DNA of 64,000 nt, taken from positions 124,001 to 188,000 of the forward strand of contig NZ_JAGFBU010000005.1 of the NCBI RefSeq assembly GCF_017948675.1, given 5' to 3'. This DNA comes from Flavobacterium flabelliforme (GTDB taxonomy: Bacteria; Bacteroidota; Bacteroidia; Flavobacteriales; Flavobacteriaceae). A model generated the notes under the pieces. It saw nothing but the letters and a program-made list of their open reading frames with translations. It was not told where the DNA came from and searched no databases. Within the stretch, counting starts at the first letter, position 1. Each line of letters opens with the position of its first letter. The position numbers were made by a program, and so were the translations under genes. Of the stretch, positions 26,536 to 35,085 are shown piece by piece.

Positions 26536-26606
26536 TGTTTTATTATTTCATCATAGAACATATATCCTGCTTTTTATATAACACTAATTACCTTCTTTAT
26601 TTATAG

Positions 26607-26627
26607 GCACGAGCAAGATGCTCGCGC
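26607..26627. repeat. REP-like hairpin
   Basis: GCACGAGCA and TGCTCGCGC pair in eight of nine positions around an AGA loop. GC-rich against an AT-rich background and between RAYT remnants, so probably a REP substrate of that transposase family. Confidence 0.6.
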
Positions 26628-26834
26628 GAGCTGGGAGACTGTTACCTTCCAATTATAAAACGGTAACTGGGAAATCGCCCACCCTAAAAGTTTTACTCTG
26701 AATTTATTTCAATATTTCAAAGAACTTGTTTTCTTTTATTTTTAAATTATTCTTAGATAATTTCTTTTTTAATTCCTAAATTTTACTTGTTATCTAAAAA
26801 ATTATTATTATCAACAATCTTGTCCTTACGAATA

Positions 26835-26856
26835 CCACACGAAAGGATTCGTGCGG
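26835..26856. repeat. REP-like hairpin
   Basis: CCACACGAA and TTCGTGCGG pair in eight of nine positions around an AGGA loop, the same build as the hairpin at 26607. Confidence 0.55.
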
Positions 26857-26890
26857 GAGTGGGGATAAATAGAAAACAATCCTTTATTAT

Positions 26891-27430
26891 TTACTCCTTG
26901 CTTTTCTCCCAATGAATATTTGGGTTGTTTTTCAATCCTTTAGGGAAATAATACAAGTTCATTTCAGAAATATATAAATAAGGTGATATTGGAGCATCTT
27001 CTCGATTGTTATCATCTTTAAAATTAATTGTAATAAATAAATCATCTCTATGAGAAGTTTCAACTGTATACTTATCTCTAAAAACATCCAAAACATTAAA
27101 TACCCTGCCATAATCTGGAATCGGCTCTTTAAAATTTCTATCAAAAAAATATCTTTCTTTATAATAGGATTGATAATAATATTTTTGATTTAAAAGAAAT
27201 CTATCTCCTTTACTATCTGAAAACATTTTCACTTCGTTTTGGTAAAAAAGTAAAATATCGCAAAGATCTTCAGGAGGATTACTCACTATATAAAAATTTG
27301 TAACAAATCCAACCCTGAGTCTAGGATTTGTATTCATTTTAAAAATTTCTGTTTTCTTATCCTCGCAGGAACAAAAAAAAAATATAATGAGCATACAAAT
27401 TATTGATTTTATTATTTTATTATTTTTCAT
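26891..27430 (-). CDS. Predicted lipoprotein of unknown function
   Basis: A 179-residue protein with an N-terminal hydrophobic segment ending in FFFCSCED, a likely lipobox whose cysteine near residue 20-22 would be lipidated. The rest is rich in Tyr, Phe and Asp with no recognised domain. It is flanked on both sides by REP-like hairpins and transposase remnants and has no operon partner. I do not recognise a family; probably an island-specific surface or periplasmic protein. Confidence 0.6.
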   Translation of the reverse strand: MKNNKIIKSIICMLIIFFFCSCEDKKTEIFKMNTNPRLRVGFVTNFYIVSNPPEDLCDILLFYQNEVKMFSDSKGDRFLLNQKYYYQSYYKERYFFDRNFKEPIPDYGRVFNVLDVFRDKYTVETSHRDDLFITINFKDDNNREDAPISPYLYISEMNLYYFPKGLKNNPNIHWEKSKE

Positions 27431-27583
27431 AAATTTATTTTTTATAACTTCCTGATATTTGTTTCTTAAACTTTATAATAGTTATAAATGGTCTTAATTG
27501 ATGTTTTCTACTATGTTGTAGATAAAACCAAGATCTAAAACCCGAATCATTTGCATATTTAGGTTTTTCATTTGGACCCGACC

Positions 27584-27604
27584 GCGCGGATTTGCAATCC
27601 GTGT
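27584..27604. repeat. REP-like hairpin
   Basis: GCGCGGATT and AATCCGTGT pair across nine positions (two G-U) around a TGC loop. It lies 55 bases beyond the 3' end of the RAYT pseudogene, the usual place for a REP. Confidence 0.6.
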
Positions 27605-27658
27605 CCGCAACGATATTCTACAATACCCTTTATTAACAATCCAAATTCACATTTTAAA

Positions 27659-28213
27659 CTAAAATATTTCTAATAAAACAACATCTAAATCATTGTCTAA
27701 TCTTGCATAATTTCTTGCAGAACTGAAAAAATAATCCTCAGGCAACAAAACAATTTTATCCTTTACAGGGTTGTTATGTATATAATTTAACTTTTGTTTT
27801 ATAAACCAATTTGTTTGAACTATTTATGCGTGATAACCATCTTGCCAAACCTTATAACTTTGTTCCCTTTTGAGATGCGAACATACTTTTTCAAAATAAT
27901 CAAGCATCCATTCTTTTCTACTCTCTGGCTCATCAATAATTGTCTGAATAATCTTTTTTGATGTGAATTTTTTAAAATCACGCATTATATCCGATAATAA
28001 AAAACTATTTGTTGCTTTACAAAGCAAATGAATATGACTACTCATAATACAATATCCATAAATTTCTAATCCTTTGTTTGCTTGACAATGTTATAATGCA
28101 TTTATGATAACATATTTTTGATTTAACCTAGTAAAAACATCTACCCAACCCACAGTTTTTATCGTTATAAAGAAAGCTTCATCTGTTGTTTTCGCTTTAT
28201 ATTTTGTTGACAT
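27659..28213 (-). pseudogene. RAYT (REP-associated tyrosine transposase) with two in-frame stops
   Basis: A continuous 184-codon frame from the ATG at 28213 (MSTKYKAKTTDEAFFITIKT, then VGWVDVFTR) encodes a whole single-domain Y1/HUH transposase: EIYGYCIMSSHIHLLCKA holds the HUH motif HIH, KVWQDGYHA follows, and KLNYIHNNPVKDKIVLL carries the catalytic-tyrosine helix signature. Two stop codons interrupt it, TAA at 28091-28093 and TAA at 27824-27826 directly after DGYHA, so it is dead. RAYTs mobilise short REP hairpins, three of which lie nearby. Confidence 0.85.
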
Positions 28214-28329
28214 TTTTATAATTTAACTTGTTTGTTATCATAGAATGCGCTATCGTAATGCAATTCCGCGCTATAATTATGGAGGTATATGCGAGTGATC
28301 TGGTTTATAAAAAAAATCTATTTAACTTT

Positions 28330-28566
28330 CTAACTCCATTTTTTAATTTCTGAGATTAGTTTACTGCTTTCAGTTAAATTAATATTTCTAGAATCTGTTG
28401 TAGATTTTTGAATTTGATCATTAAGCTCTTTCATTGTCATAGGTCTTACATCAGAATCAATTTTAGACTCTTTCAACAATAGTTTTTTAAAATTAAAAAT
28501 TACTTCTTCACTTTGTAGTTTAAGAAAAGCTTGTATAAATTCTTTCTTTCTAGTTTGTAAGTCCAT
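28330..28566 (-). CDS. Antitoxin-like small protein, no toxin partner visible
   Basis: A 78-residue protein, MDLQTRKKEFIQAFLKLQ at the start, then SEEVIFNFKKLLLKES and MTMKELNDQIQKS, matching the layout of small Bacteroidota antitoxins normally followed by a RelE/ParE toxin. Here the 116 bases after its stop hold no toxin frame and then comes the transposase pseudogene, so the toxin was probably lost. It lies just downstream of the retron reverse transcriptase. Family call is from recall of similar proteins. Confidence 0.55.
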   Translation of the reverse strand: MDLQTRKKEFIQAFLKLQSEEVIFNFKKLLLKESKIDSDVRPMTMKELNDQIQKSTTDSRNINLTESSKLISEIKKWS

Positions 28567-28672
28567 AAAGTAACTATTATTATTAAAATTACAAATTATA
28601 TTAAATATTGAGTATGTCTTTGCATTTTTTGTAGTTAGGTATTTTTACAAAATATTATCTAATTATTAATAA

Positions 28673-29638
28673 TTAATCTAGTTTAATTAGGTATTGGATC
28701 ATTGATTTTGTATGCTTTTTATATAATTCATTTATATATTTATTTGCTTTCGCTAACCTATTTTTATCAACACTATTTAAATATGAAAGCCAACCAGCAA
28801 CTTCATTTAACAACTTTACATTTCCTTTCTCAATTGGCTTTGTTAAATGATGAATTTTAGCTCTAACGTTTTTATACTTTTTTTGCCCAATTCCAATATT
28901 GTCATCAGAAATTACCAGTCCTGTTACAATTTTTGCTCTTGCTGAACTTGCAATTCTAGTTTTGGAGTGATTAATAATGAAATTTTCACTTTCAATGATG
29001 TTTGAAATCATTGGAAGTATACGGACAACATTTGCTGGATTTAATCCTGAAAATGATAAATCATCAGCATACCGTGTATAATTTATCCCACGCTTACCAA
29101 CATATCCTTGTATTCTTAGATCTAATTTCCAAGCAGTTAAATTTGCAAGTTTTGGTGAACAAGGACTACCTTGAGGTAAGAATTCTTTATAGGTACAAAC
29201 ATTTGTAAAAATAGTTGAAATTAAATCATTGTAACCCAAAGTTTTAAAAATATTAAAAACTTGTTTACTCGTAATATTAGGAAAAAAGTCTTTGAGGTCT
29301 AATGTTAATATTGTGTTTGCTCCTTTATGGGGTATGGCATTATCTAAAGTAGAACTTTTTTTTTCAAACCCTTTACATGAGCTTGAAACTTTTATTTTAT
29401 CTAAAACGTTAACTAAAATCCAAGACTGAAAGCCTTTAAGTTTTTTACTTGGTTGGCAAATTATTCTAGGCTTTCCAGATTTTTTAGGAATGCTGTAGAT
29501 AGAATAGTAGAAGTCGGATTTCTCAGATAATTGATAAATTGTATACTTAGAAACATGTGTGATCAATGAAAAATCATCTAAAGTTTGGATCACTGGTAAT
29601 CCCAGCATATTAAGTTTTATAATTCCATTGTTGCTCAT
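28673..29638 (-). CDS. Retron reverse transcriptase
   Basis: A 321-residue RT with the retron build. Catalytic aspartates are in TLDLKDFFPNI (Asp114/Asp117 region) and RYADDLSFS (YADD at 190-193). QGSPCSP near 156 is the fingers/palm motif 4. Two retron-specific marks are present: NAxxH as NAIPH at 100-104, and the VTG triplet at 238-240 in AKIVTGLVISDDN, which helps recognise the ncRNA. There is no group II intron maturase domain. The predicted msr-msd RNA lies immediately upstream and a nucleoside-deoxyribosyltransferase-like effector gene before that, giving a complete three-part retron used in anti-phage defence. Confidence 0.92.
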   Translation of the reverse strand: MSNNGIIKLNMLGLPVIQTLDDFSLITHVSKYTIYQLSEKSDFYYSIYSIPKKSGKPRIICQPSKKLKGFQSWILVNVLDKIKVSSSCKGFEKKSSTLDNAIPHKGANTILTLDLKDFFPNITSKQVFNIFKTLGYNDLISTIFTNVCTYKEFLPQGSPCSPKLANLTAWKLDLRIQGYVGKRGINYTRYADDLSFSGLNPANVVRILPMISNIIESENFIINHSKTRIASSARAKIVTGLVISDDNIGIGQKKYKNVRAKIHHLTKPIEKGNVKLLNEVAGWLSYLNSVDKNRLAKANKYINELYKKHTKSMIQYLIKLD

Positions 29639-29654
29639 CGTAATTATTACAGTT

Positions 29655-29835
29655 ATTAAAGGATATAGGAAAATATTTTACATCAAAATTCTTGAGCGAA
29701 ATTTAAATAGGAAATCATTTTGATTTTCTGTTTAAAATTTGTGATGATAAAAATGAGTTTAAAACTCGATTGTCGGAACAACAACCACGCGTATTAATGA
29801 AAACACGTCTAAAATTTTTTCCCTATACCTTTAAT
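29655..29835 (-). ncRNA. Predicted retron msr-msd RNA
   Basis: On the minus strand, a1 (29835-29810, ATTAAAGGTATAGGGAAAA then AATTTTA) pairs with a2 (29680-29655, TAAAATATTTT then CCTATATCCTTTAAT) over 23 base pairs with two mismatches and one bulge. Inside are the expected parts: a candidate branch G just after a1 in TTAGAC; an msr hairpin ACGTGT/ACGCGT whose loop holds TCATTAA; a second hairpin GGTTGT/ACAATC with loop TGTTCCG; a third GAGTTT/AAACTC; and a long msd hairpin (about 29737-29698) closed by an AAA loop. The first two loops recall those of retron Ec86. The a1 arm overlaps the last codons and stop of the effector gene. Confidence 0.85.
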
Positions 29836-30716
29836 TTCTTTTTTCTATACTTCAAATTTAATATTTCTAATCTTAATTCGTCAATTTTTATTGTCTCTAT
29901 TTGTCTTTTATTTCTTTTACTAGTAACTGTAAATCTTAAAAAACTTTCAACACCTAAAGTAGTTAATTTATATCCGTTTGTTGTAAGTTCTATGTTTCTT
30001 TTTTTTGTTAAGCTTGTTAATGCAGTAGTGGTTAATTGAAATGAGTTTTCTTCGTCTTTTGTCGCAACTCTTACTAGATTAATTAAAGTATCTTTTGAAA
30101 TTGGTTCTAGTAAATATATTGATGGTAACAAAAAATTATCTATTTGAAGTAAAGAAATAACATCACTTTCTTTTGAACTCTTACTTTTCATCTTTCTCAA
30201 AGAGGAATTAAGTTTGCTGATTTCTTCTTTTATATTATCTGGATCAATAAAAATAAGTCCGTGCGGATTTTCTTTTTTAACTAATTTTAAAGGACCTTGA
30301 TTTATGAAACTTTTATCTTTTTTATATTTTACATCAACTAAACAAATTAATTTTTTCCTCAATTTTTCGTCGTTAGCAAATGCTCCTAATTCGGCAAAAG
30401 AACCTGGACTTTCTGGAATGAGAACAATTGCATCAACGCTATTTGCTAATAAACCTTCTAACGATAATAAATCACTTTTTTTTGAGCTAAATAATAATTC
30501 ATCAAATATATCTTCAGGATAAATTATGTCATAGAAAAAAGAAGATGGCCAATTATCCTTTAATTCTTCTGCAATTTTATATCTTATTTTATTTTTTTGT
30601 AATATGTCCGCTCCACACAAAAAAATCGTAGTCTTAAATGTATTTGCTGGCCGATAAATGTTTTCTCTAATTTTTTTACTGAGTGTAATGCAATCTTCTT
30701 CTGTTATATCACTCAT
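29823..30716 (-). CDS. Retron effector: nucleoside deoxyribosyltransferase-like with DNA-binding tail
   Basis: A 297-residue protein. Residues about 27-165 form a nucleoside 2-deoxyribosyltransferase-like domain: KTTIFLCGADI strand, then VDAIVLIPESPGSFAELGAFA with Glu102 and Glu109 in the family's catalytic region, and GLIFIDPDN. The C-terminal third is basic with a winged-helix look (TTTALTSLTKKRNIELTTNGYKL). This is the toxin type of Ec86/St85-class retrons, held inactive by the RT-msDNA complex and released on phage attack in the characterised systems. Its stop codon lies in the a1 arm of the ncRNA, so effector, ncRNA and RT form one unit. Confidence 0.85.
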   Translation of the reverse strand: MSDITEEDCITLSKKIRENIYRPANTFKTTIFLCGADILQKNKIRYKIAEELKDNWPSSFFYDIIYPEDIFDELLFSSKKSDLLSLEGLLANSVDAIVLIPESPGSFAELGAFANDEKLRKKLICLVDVKYKKDKSFINQGPLKLVKKENPHGLIFIDPDNIKEEISKLNSSLRKMKSKSSKESDVISLLQIDNFLLPSIYLLEPISKDTLINLVRVATKDEENSFQLTTTALTSLTKKRNIELTTNGYKLTTLGVESFLRFTVTSKRNKRQIETIKIDELRLEILNLKYRKKKLKV

Positions 30717-30833
30717 CTTTTCTGTTTTTTGGAAAAATTAATACCAAATTTTATATTTCACCAAATTTATACTTATTTCCATTGTAATAACATAAATAAC
30801 TAACCTTTTTCCTTCAATTATTACTAAAAACAA

Positions 30834-30880
30834 CAAAAAAAAACCATTGCAAAACTTTCTTCAAGCTTTACAATGGTTTC
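30834..30880 (-). terminator. Terminator after DEAD-box helicase
   Basis: AAACCATTG (30841-30849) pairs with CAATGGTTT (30871-30879), followed on the minus strand by a run of T bases. It lies about 25 bases past the helicase stop and separates it from the retron island. Confidence 0.8.
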
Positions 30881-30905
30881 TTAATTTATTAAAATAGAAA
30901 AAAAT

Positions 30906-32243
30906 CTATTTCATTTTTTGCCTTTTAACCGGTTTTTCGGTTGGTTCATTTTTATTTTGCAACAAATAATTAGCCAATAATTTTTCGATTAGTTCATCTT
31001 TAGTTAAATGATGAAAAACGGTTTTTATTTTTGTTTTCAATTCCGCATCCACTTCATGGTTGGGTTTGGTTTTGAATATTTGTTTCGCCCATAAAAGGGT
31101 GTTGTTTTCTTCTATGCTTAGTGAACTTGGTTTTTTGAATTCGGTGAATTTAATTCCCAATTCTTTTTCGAAGTCGGCAATTTCGCCCACTTCTTCCGGT
31201 TGCAATACCGTTAACGAAAGTCCCTTTGCTCCTGCTCTTGCCGTTCTTCCGCTACGGTGAACGTAAGCTTCGTAAGCGTCTGGTAAATGGTAATTAACTA
31301 CATACGAAATTTCCTTTACGTCAATTCCTCTTGCTGCAAGATCTGTAGCCACTAATATATTGATATGCCCTTCACGGAATTGCTCCATGATACGATCTCT
31401 AATTCCTTGTGATAAACTTCCGTGTAAAGCACCTGATGAAAAACGATTGATTGCTAAATTCTTAGCTAGTTTATTCACCGCAGCTTTTGTTTTACAAAAG
31501 ATAATTCCGCGCTCGCCTTCTTTTGAATTCAAGAAATGCATCAAAACATCTAGTTTTTCAATGGGATCTACCACTATATATTCGTGATCGATTCCTTGAT
31601 TTCCTACTGTTTCCATGTTGGCACTTACTTGAACTACGTTTTTATTTAGGTAGTTCTGAACCAATTGTTTGATGGTTCCCGGCATCGTTGCTGAAAACAA
31701 AAAGGTTTTGTGCTCTTTAGGTAATTCGGCTACGATTTCGTCTAAGCTTTCTTTTAAGATAGAAACCATTTCATCTGCTTCATCAAGCACTAGAAATTTA
31801 GTTTCTTTAAGATTTATCGCTTTACGCTGAATTAAATCAATCAAACGTCCTGGCGTTGCTACCACAATATGCGTTGGCGATGCTAAACGTTCGATTTGAG
31901 GTTTGATAGGAATTCCACCGCAAGTTGCTGTGATAGAAACCTGAGGTAAGAAAGCCGCAAACGACTCTAGATTTTTGAATATTTGTTGACCTAATTCTCT
32001 TGTTGGCGCTAATATTACCGCTTGAACGAGTGGAGAATCAGTATCTATTAATTGTAAAATAGGTAATCCAAAAGCAGCTGTTTTTCCAGTACCTGTTTTG
32101 GCAAGTCCTACTAAATCGGTCTTGTTTTCTAAAAGTAATGGAATTGTTTTTTGCTGAATTTCTGTCGGAGTAACAATATTCAAATCAGAAAGTGCATTCA
32201 ATATTGGTTTAGAAATTCCTAAATCAGCGAATTGTTTTGACAT
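30906..32243 (-). CDS. DEAD-box RNA helicase
   Basis: A 445-residue ATP-dependent RNA helicase. Motifs in order: Q motif PTEIQQKTIP, motif I AKTGTGKTAAF, Ia PTRELGQQI, II DEADEM, III SAT in FLFSATMPG, V TDLAARGID and VI HRSGRTARAG. A short basic C-terminal tail (KPVKRQKMK) suits RNA binding. It resembles RhlE/CsdA-type helicases in ribosome assembly or RNA decay; the subtype is not assigned. It has its own terminator and no operon partner. Confidence 0.92.
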   Translation of the reverse strand: MSKQFADLGISKPILNALSDLNIVTPTEIQQKTIPLLLENKTDLVGLAKTGTGKTAAFGLPILQLIDTDSPLVQAVILAPTRELGQQIFKNLESFAAFLPQVSITATCGGIPIKPQIERLASPTHIVVATPGRLIDLIQRKAINLKETKFLVLDEADEMVSILKESLDEIVAELPKEHKTFLFSATMPGTIKQLVQNYLNKNVVQVSANMETVGNQGIDHEYIVVDPIEKLDVLMHFLNSKEGERGIIFCKTKAAVNKLAKNLAINRFSSGALHGSLSQGIRDRIMEQFREGHINILVATDLAARGIDVKEISYVVNYHLPDAYEAYVHRSGRTARAGAKGLSLTVLQPEEVGEIADFEKELGIKFTEFKKPSSLSIEENNTLLWAKQIFKTKPNHEVDAELKTKIKTVFHHLTKDELIEKLLANYLLQNKNEPTEKPVKRQKMK

Positions 32244-32386
32244 TTTTTTGGATTTTATAATTTATAAAAAATAGTTGTATGTAATCGTAAACGCTAGCCC
32301 CGATTGTAATGAAAATCCTTTTATTTCTCGTTCTTTAGAGAAATAAAAGATTGCAATGGAAAGCGGGAAACAGCTCCTGAAAAGAA

Positions 32387-33931
32387 TTAATCTTCATCAG
32401 GTTCGTTCATAATTTTTTCACGGTATTTTTTTCCGGTTAACAATACTAGTTTTAATTTGTAATCGTCAACAAGCCATTCGCGGTAATTTTTACTGCATTG
32501 ACTTAAACATTTTGAATAGCGCTTGATACGGCAATCGATATCGTCTTCTAATAATTTACCTAAAGCTTTGGCTTCCTGTAAAGTATCCGAATTATCGACA
32601 CACATGGCGGCATGTTGCTCTAGTGATTTATCTAAAACTTCCTTTGAACGTAAATTTTGTTTGATGATGAGTTTGTGTTCTTCATCGACATCAAAAGTTA
32701 CGACTTCAGTTTTGCTAAATTTTGCACGTAAATCGGGAGGCATACTGTATTTAAAATACAATTCGATTTCCGTGTCATCACGTAAATTTTCTAGGTAAAA
32801 CTCAGGAGATTTAAAGATGTGTTGCCAGTTTACCGGCTCACTCCACAATCCGAATCGTGCTGCGTTGTTTCCTAAATCGATCACACTAAAACTGTCTTTA
32901 TTAGGTAATTTACGGGAACCACGACCAATCATTTGGTAATACAACGTCAATGATTTTGTGGCTCTATTTAGGATAATTGTTTCAACAGTTGGCTCATCAA
33001 AACCAGTAGTAAGAATTCCTACTGACGTTAAAATGGCATCTGGAGTATGCTTGAACCAATGTAAAATTTCTTTACGTTCCTCGGTACTGCTAGTGTTATC
33101 TAAATGACGGATTTCATAACCGGCTTCTCTAAAGGTTTCATAAACATACAACGAAGTATTGATTCCGTTATTGAAAATCAAGGTTTTTTTGCCAATAGAT
33201 TTCTCAGTGTAGGCATGCAATAATTTTTCTTGCATGGCCATATTGGTGTATAAATCATCTGAAGATTTTACGGTGTAATCTCCGTTGATCCCTACTTTTA
33301 ATGAAGTCAAACCCACATCATAACTATAGGTAACGGCTTTGGCCAAAAATCCTTTGTCTATTAACGAACTAATGGTATCACCTACAATTAATTCATCGTA
33401 ACTTTCGTGCATTGGCAACTTTACGTTAGAACTTAGCGGTGTTGCCGTAACTCCTAATATAAAGGCATTTTTGAAAGAGCTTAATAATTTTCTAAAAGAG
33501 TTGTAATGCGCCTCATCGATAATTACTAGACCAATGTTGTCTAAATGTAATTTTTCATCATTAATTCGGTTTTTTAAAGTCTCGACCATCGCCACAAAAC
33601 AAGAATAATCGTTCTGATCTGGAAGTTCCTTAACTTTACTGTTGATGATTTTGTTTTTTACATCAAAACCCTTCAACATTTTTGAAGTTTGTTTACATAG
33701 TTCGATTCTGTGTGTTAAAACAACTACTTTTTTATCGTGTTTGGATAAATAACGGCGTACGATTTCGGAGAAAACTACTGTTTTCCCTCCACCTGTAGGC
33801 AGCTGATATAACAAATGATGTTGACGAGGTCCATTATCGATACGCTCAAAAATAGAATCTATATCTCCTTTCTGGTAGGCATATAGTTCTTTTTTGTCTT
33901 CGATTTCAATTTCTACAGTATTTTCCGACAT
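32387..33931 (-). CDS. DEAH-type superfamily 2 helicase (RadD-like)
   Basis: A 514-residue SF2 helicase: motif I QLPTGGGKTVVFS, Ia VLTHRIELCKQ, motif II IIDEAHYNSFRK, motif III GVTATPLS, motif V TTGFDEPTVETII and motif VI YQMIGRGSRK. It is followed by a Cys-containing C-terminal region (SKCLSQCSKNYREWL). This layout resembles RadD/YejH DNA-repair helicases and the helicase part of type I restriction enzymes; no restriction partners are adjacent, so a repair role is more likely. A TATTTTTG box lies 20 bases upstream. Confidence 0.85.
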   Translation of the reverse strand: MSENTVEIEIEDKKELYAYQKGDIDSIFERIDNGPRQHHLLYQLPTGGGKTVVFSEIVRRYLSKHDKKVVVLTHRIELCKQTSKMLKGFDVKNKIINSKVKELPDQNDYSCFVAMVETLKNRINDEKLHLDNIGLVIIDEAHYNSFRKLLSSFKNAFILGVTATPLSSNVKLPMHESYDELIVGDTISSLIDKGFLAKAVTYSYDVGLTSLKVGINGDYTVKSSDDLYTNMAMQEKLLHAYTEKSIGKKTLIFNNGINTSLYVYETFREAGYEIRHLDNTSSTEERKEILHWFKHTPDAILTSVGILTTGFDEPTVETIILNRATKSLTLYYQMIGRGSRKLPNKDSFSVIDLGNNAARFGLWSEPVNWQHIFKSPEFYLENLRDDTEIELYFKYSMPPDLRAKFSKTEVVTFDVDEEHKLIIKQNLRSKEVLDKSLEQHAAMCVDNSDTLQEAKALGKLLEDDIDCRIKRYSKCLSQCSKNYREWLVDDYKLKLVLLTGKKYREKIMNEPDED

Positions 33932-33951
33932 TGCTTCTTATTGGATTTTTG

Positions 33952-33959
33952 CAAAAATA
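33952..33959 (-). promoter_or_regulatory. TAnnTTTG -7 box for DEAH helicase
   Basis: Reads TATTTTTG on the minus strand, a perfect -7 match 20 bases before the ATG at 33931. No clear -33 element. Confidence 0.4.
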
Positions 33960-34177
33960 CGCCTAAAAAACAGTTTAATTGTAATTTTTAATTAAAAAAA
34001 AAGTGTAAGGCTTAAATAAATTTGAATTTAGAGCCTGAAAACTAATTACCTTTTTGTGCAAAATTTTTAATTTTAGTAAAGCCGTAGATCTTGTAAATTA
34101 TAGAAATATTTTTTTTTTAGAGTATTTTAGACTAGCGCTAATTATTTAATTACAAAAGTAATAAAGATCTAAAATTC

Positions 34178-34705
34178 TTAGTATTCAAAACGTTCAATGA
34201 TGGCATTGAATTCTGGTTCGTTGTGCCATTTTTGACTAATAGTTTGATTGTGTATGGCAATTATTCTATTTTTAAAATCAGTAAGTATTCCGTTTGCGAT
34301 CAAAAACACAACCGCTTGCTCAAAGGAATTGAAGATACTTTTATAAAAAAGCTCTTGTTTGATTGCGTTTTCTGAGGAAAAAGTTTGTGCGATTTCAATA
34401 TTGTATAACATTACATCTGCAATGACAAACGGATCTACTCCTAAAACAATAAAATGCTTAATGTATTTCTGAGCAACAGAGCGTCTCATTTTGGGTTTGC
34501 TTCTTCTGCCCGCTTTTTTCACAGGAAAATATTCATTGGCAATTTTAAGTTTACATTCTTGCAAAAGTGTTTCTTCTTTTGGATTGAAAACAAAGTTGTA
34601 ATAGACTTTTACAGGACTGAATTTCTCATACAATTCGATGATTTGTTCCTCTAATTGTTCTTTATTTAATTCTGATAGATATTTTTTTAAATCGCGCTTG
34701 CTCAT
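34178..34705 (-). CDS. DUF6155 protein
   Basis: A 175-residue soluble protein beginning MSKRDLKKYLSELNKEQLEEQIIELYEK and containing KVYYNFVFNPKEE and a basic patch RRSKPKMRRSVAQKYIKHF, the layout of DUF6155, common in Bacteroidota and of unknown function. The ATG at 34705 is preferred to the TTG at 34711. It stands alone and diverges from the DUF3817 gene. Confidence 0.7.
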   Translation of the reverse strand: MSKRDLKKYLSELNKEQLEEQIIELYEKFSPVKVYYNFVFNPKEETLLQECKLKIANEYFPVKKAGRRSKPKMRRSVAQKYIKHFIVLGVDPFVIADVMLYNIEIAQTFSSENAIKQELFYKSIFNSFEQAVVFLIANGILTDFKNRIIAIHNQTISQKWHNEPEFNAIIERFEY

Positions 34706-34774
34706 TATCAAAGTTTAAGAGTACAAAAGTAAATTACTTTAGCAATCAATACCCTAAAAATCAATGTTAATACT

Positions 34775-34782
34775 TATTTTTG
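34775..34782 (+). promoter_or_regulatory. TAnnTTTG -7 box for DUF3817 gene
   Basis: TATTTTTG is a full -7 match, 24 bases before the ATG at 34807. The -33 region is not convincing. Confidence 0.35.
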
Positions 34783-34806
34783 TCGATCATCAATAAAAAA
34801 CATAAA

Positions 34807-35085
34807 ATGCTTAAGATTTTTAAGGTTACAGCACTTGTAGAAGGAATATCCGCTTTACTATTATTTTTTTATGCTATGCCAATGAAATATTTTTTTAATG
34901 ATCCCTATTATGTAAAACATATCGGTATGGCACACGGCGTATTATTTACTATTTACATCGTTTTAGCTACAATTTTAAAGTTTAGTGAAAAATGGGACTT
35001 AAAAAAATACTTTATAATTTGTATTGCGTCGATACCTCCTTTTGGAACTTTTTATATCGAAAGAAAATATTTGAAAAATGCATAA
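34807..35085 (+). CDS. DUF3817 integral membrane protein
   Basis: A 92-residue membrane protein with three hydrophobic segments: FKVTALVEGISALLLFFYAMP, then GMAHGVLFTIYIVLATIL and FIICIASIPPFGTFYIE, the pattern of DUF3817. The start is set at the ATG at 34807 because the upstream ATG lies at the promoter box. It overlaps the MscS gene by eight bases, so they are translated from one mRNA. Function unknown. Confidence 0.8.
   Translation: MLKIFKVTALVEGISALLLFFYAMPMKYFFNDPYYVKHIGMAHGVLFTIYIVLATILKFSEKWDLKKYFIICIASIPPFGTFYIERKYLKNA

Larger units (their letters stand above)
26536..26890. other. Gene-free interval with REP-like hairpins
   Basis: This 355-base stretch has no convincing reading frame. 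It carries two GC-richer hairpins (26607-26627 and 26835-26856) that stand out from the AT-rich background, plus an inverted GTTACC/GGTAAC pair around 26640-26670. It looks like RAYT-associated repeat debris. Confidence 0.55.

Noticed and set aside
28673..29638. Reverse transcriptase as part of a group II intron or a diversity-generating retroelement
   Set aside because: No maturase or endonuclease domain, no intron RNA ends, and no template/variable repeat pair were seen. The NAxxH and VTG motifs plus the a1/a2 RNA support a retron.
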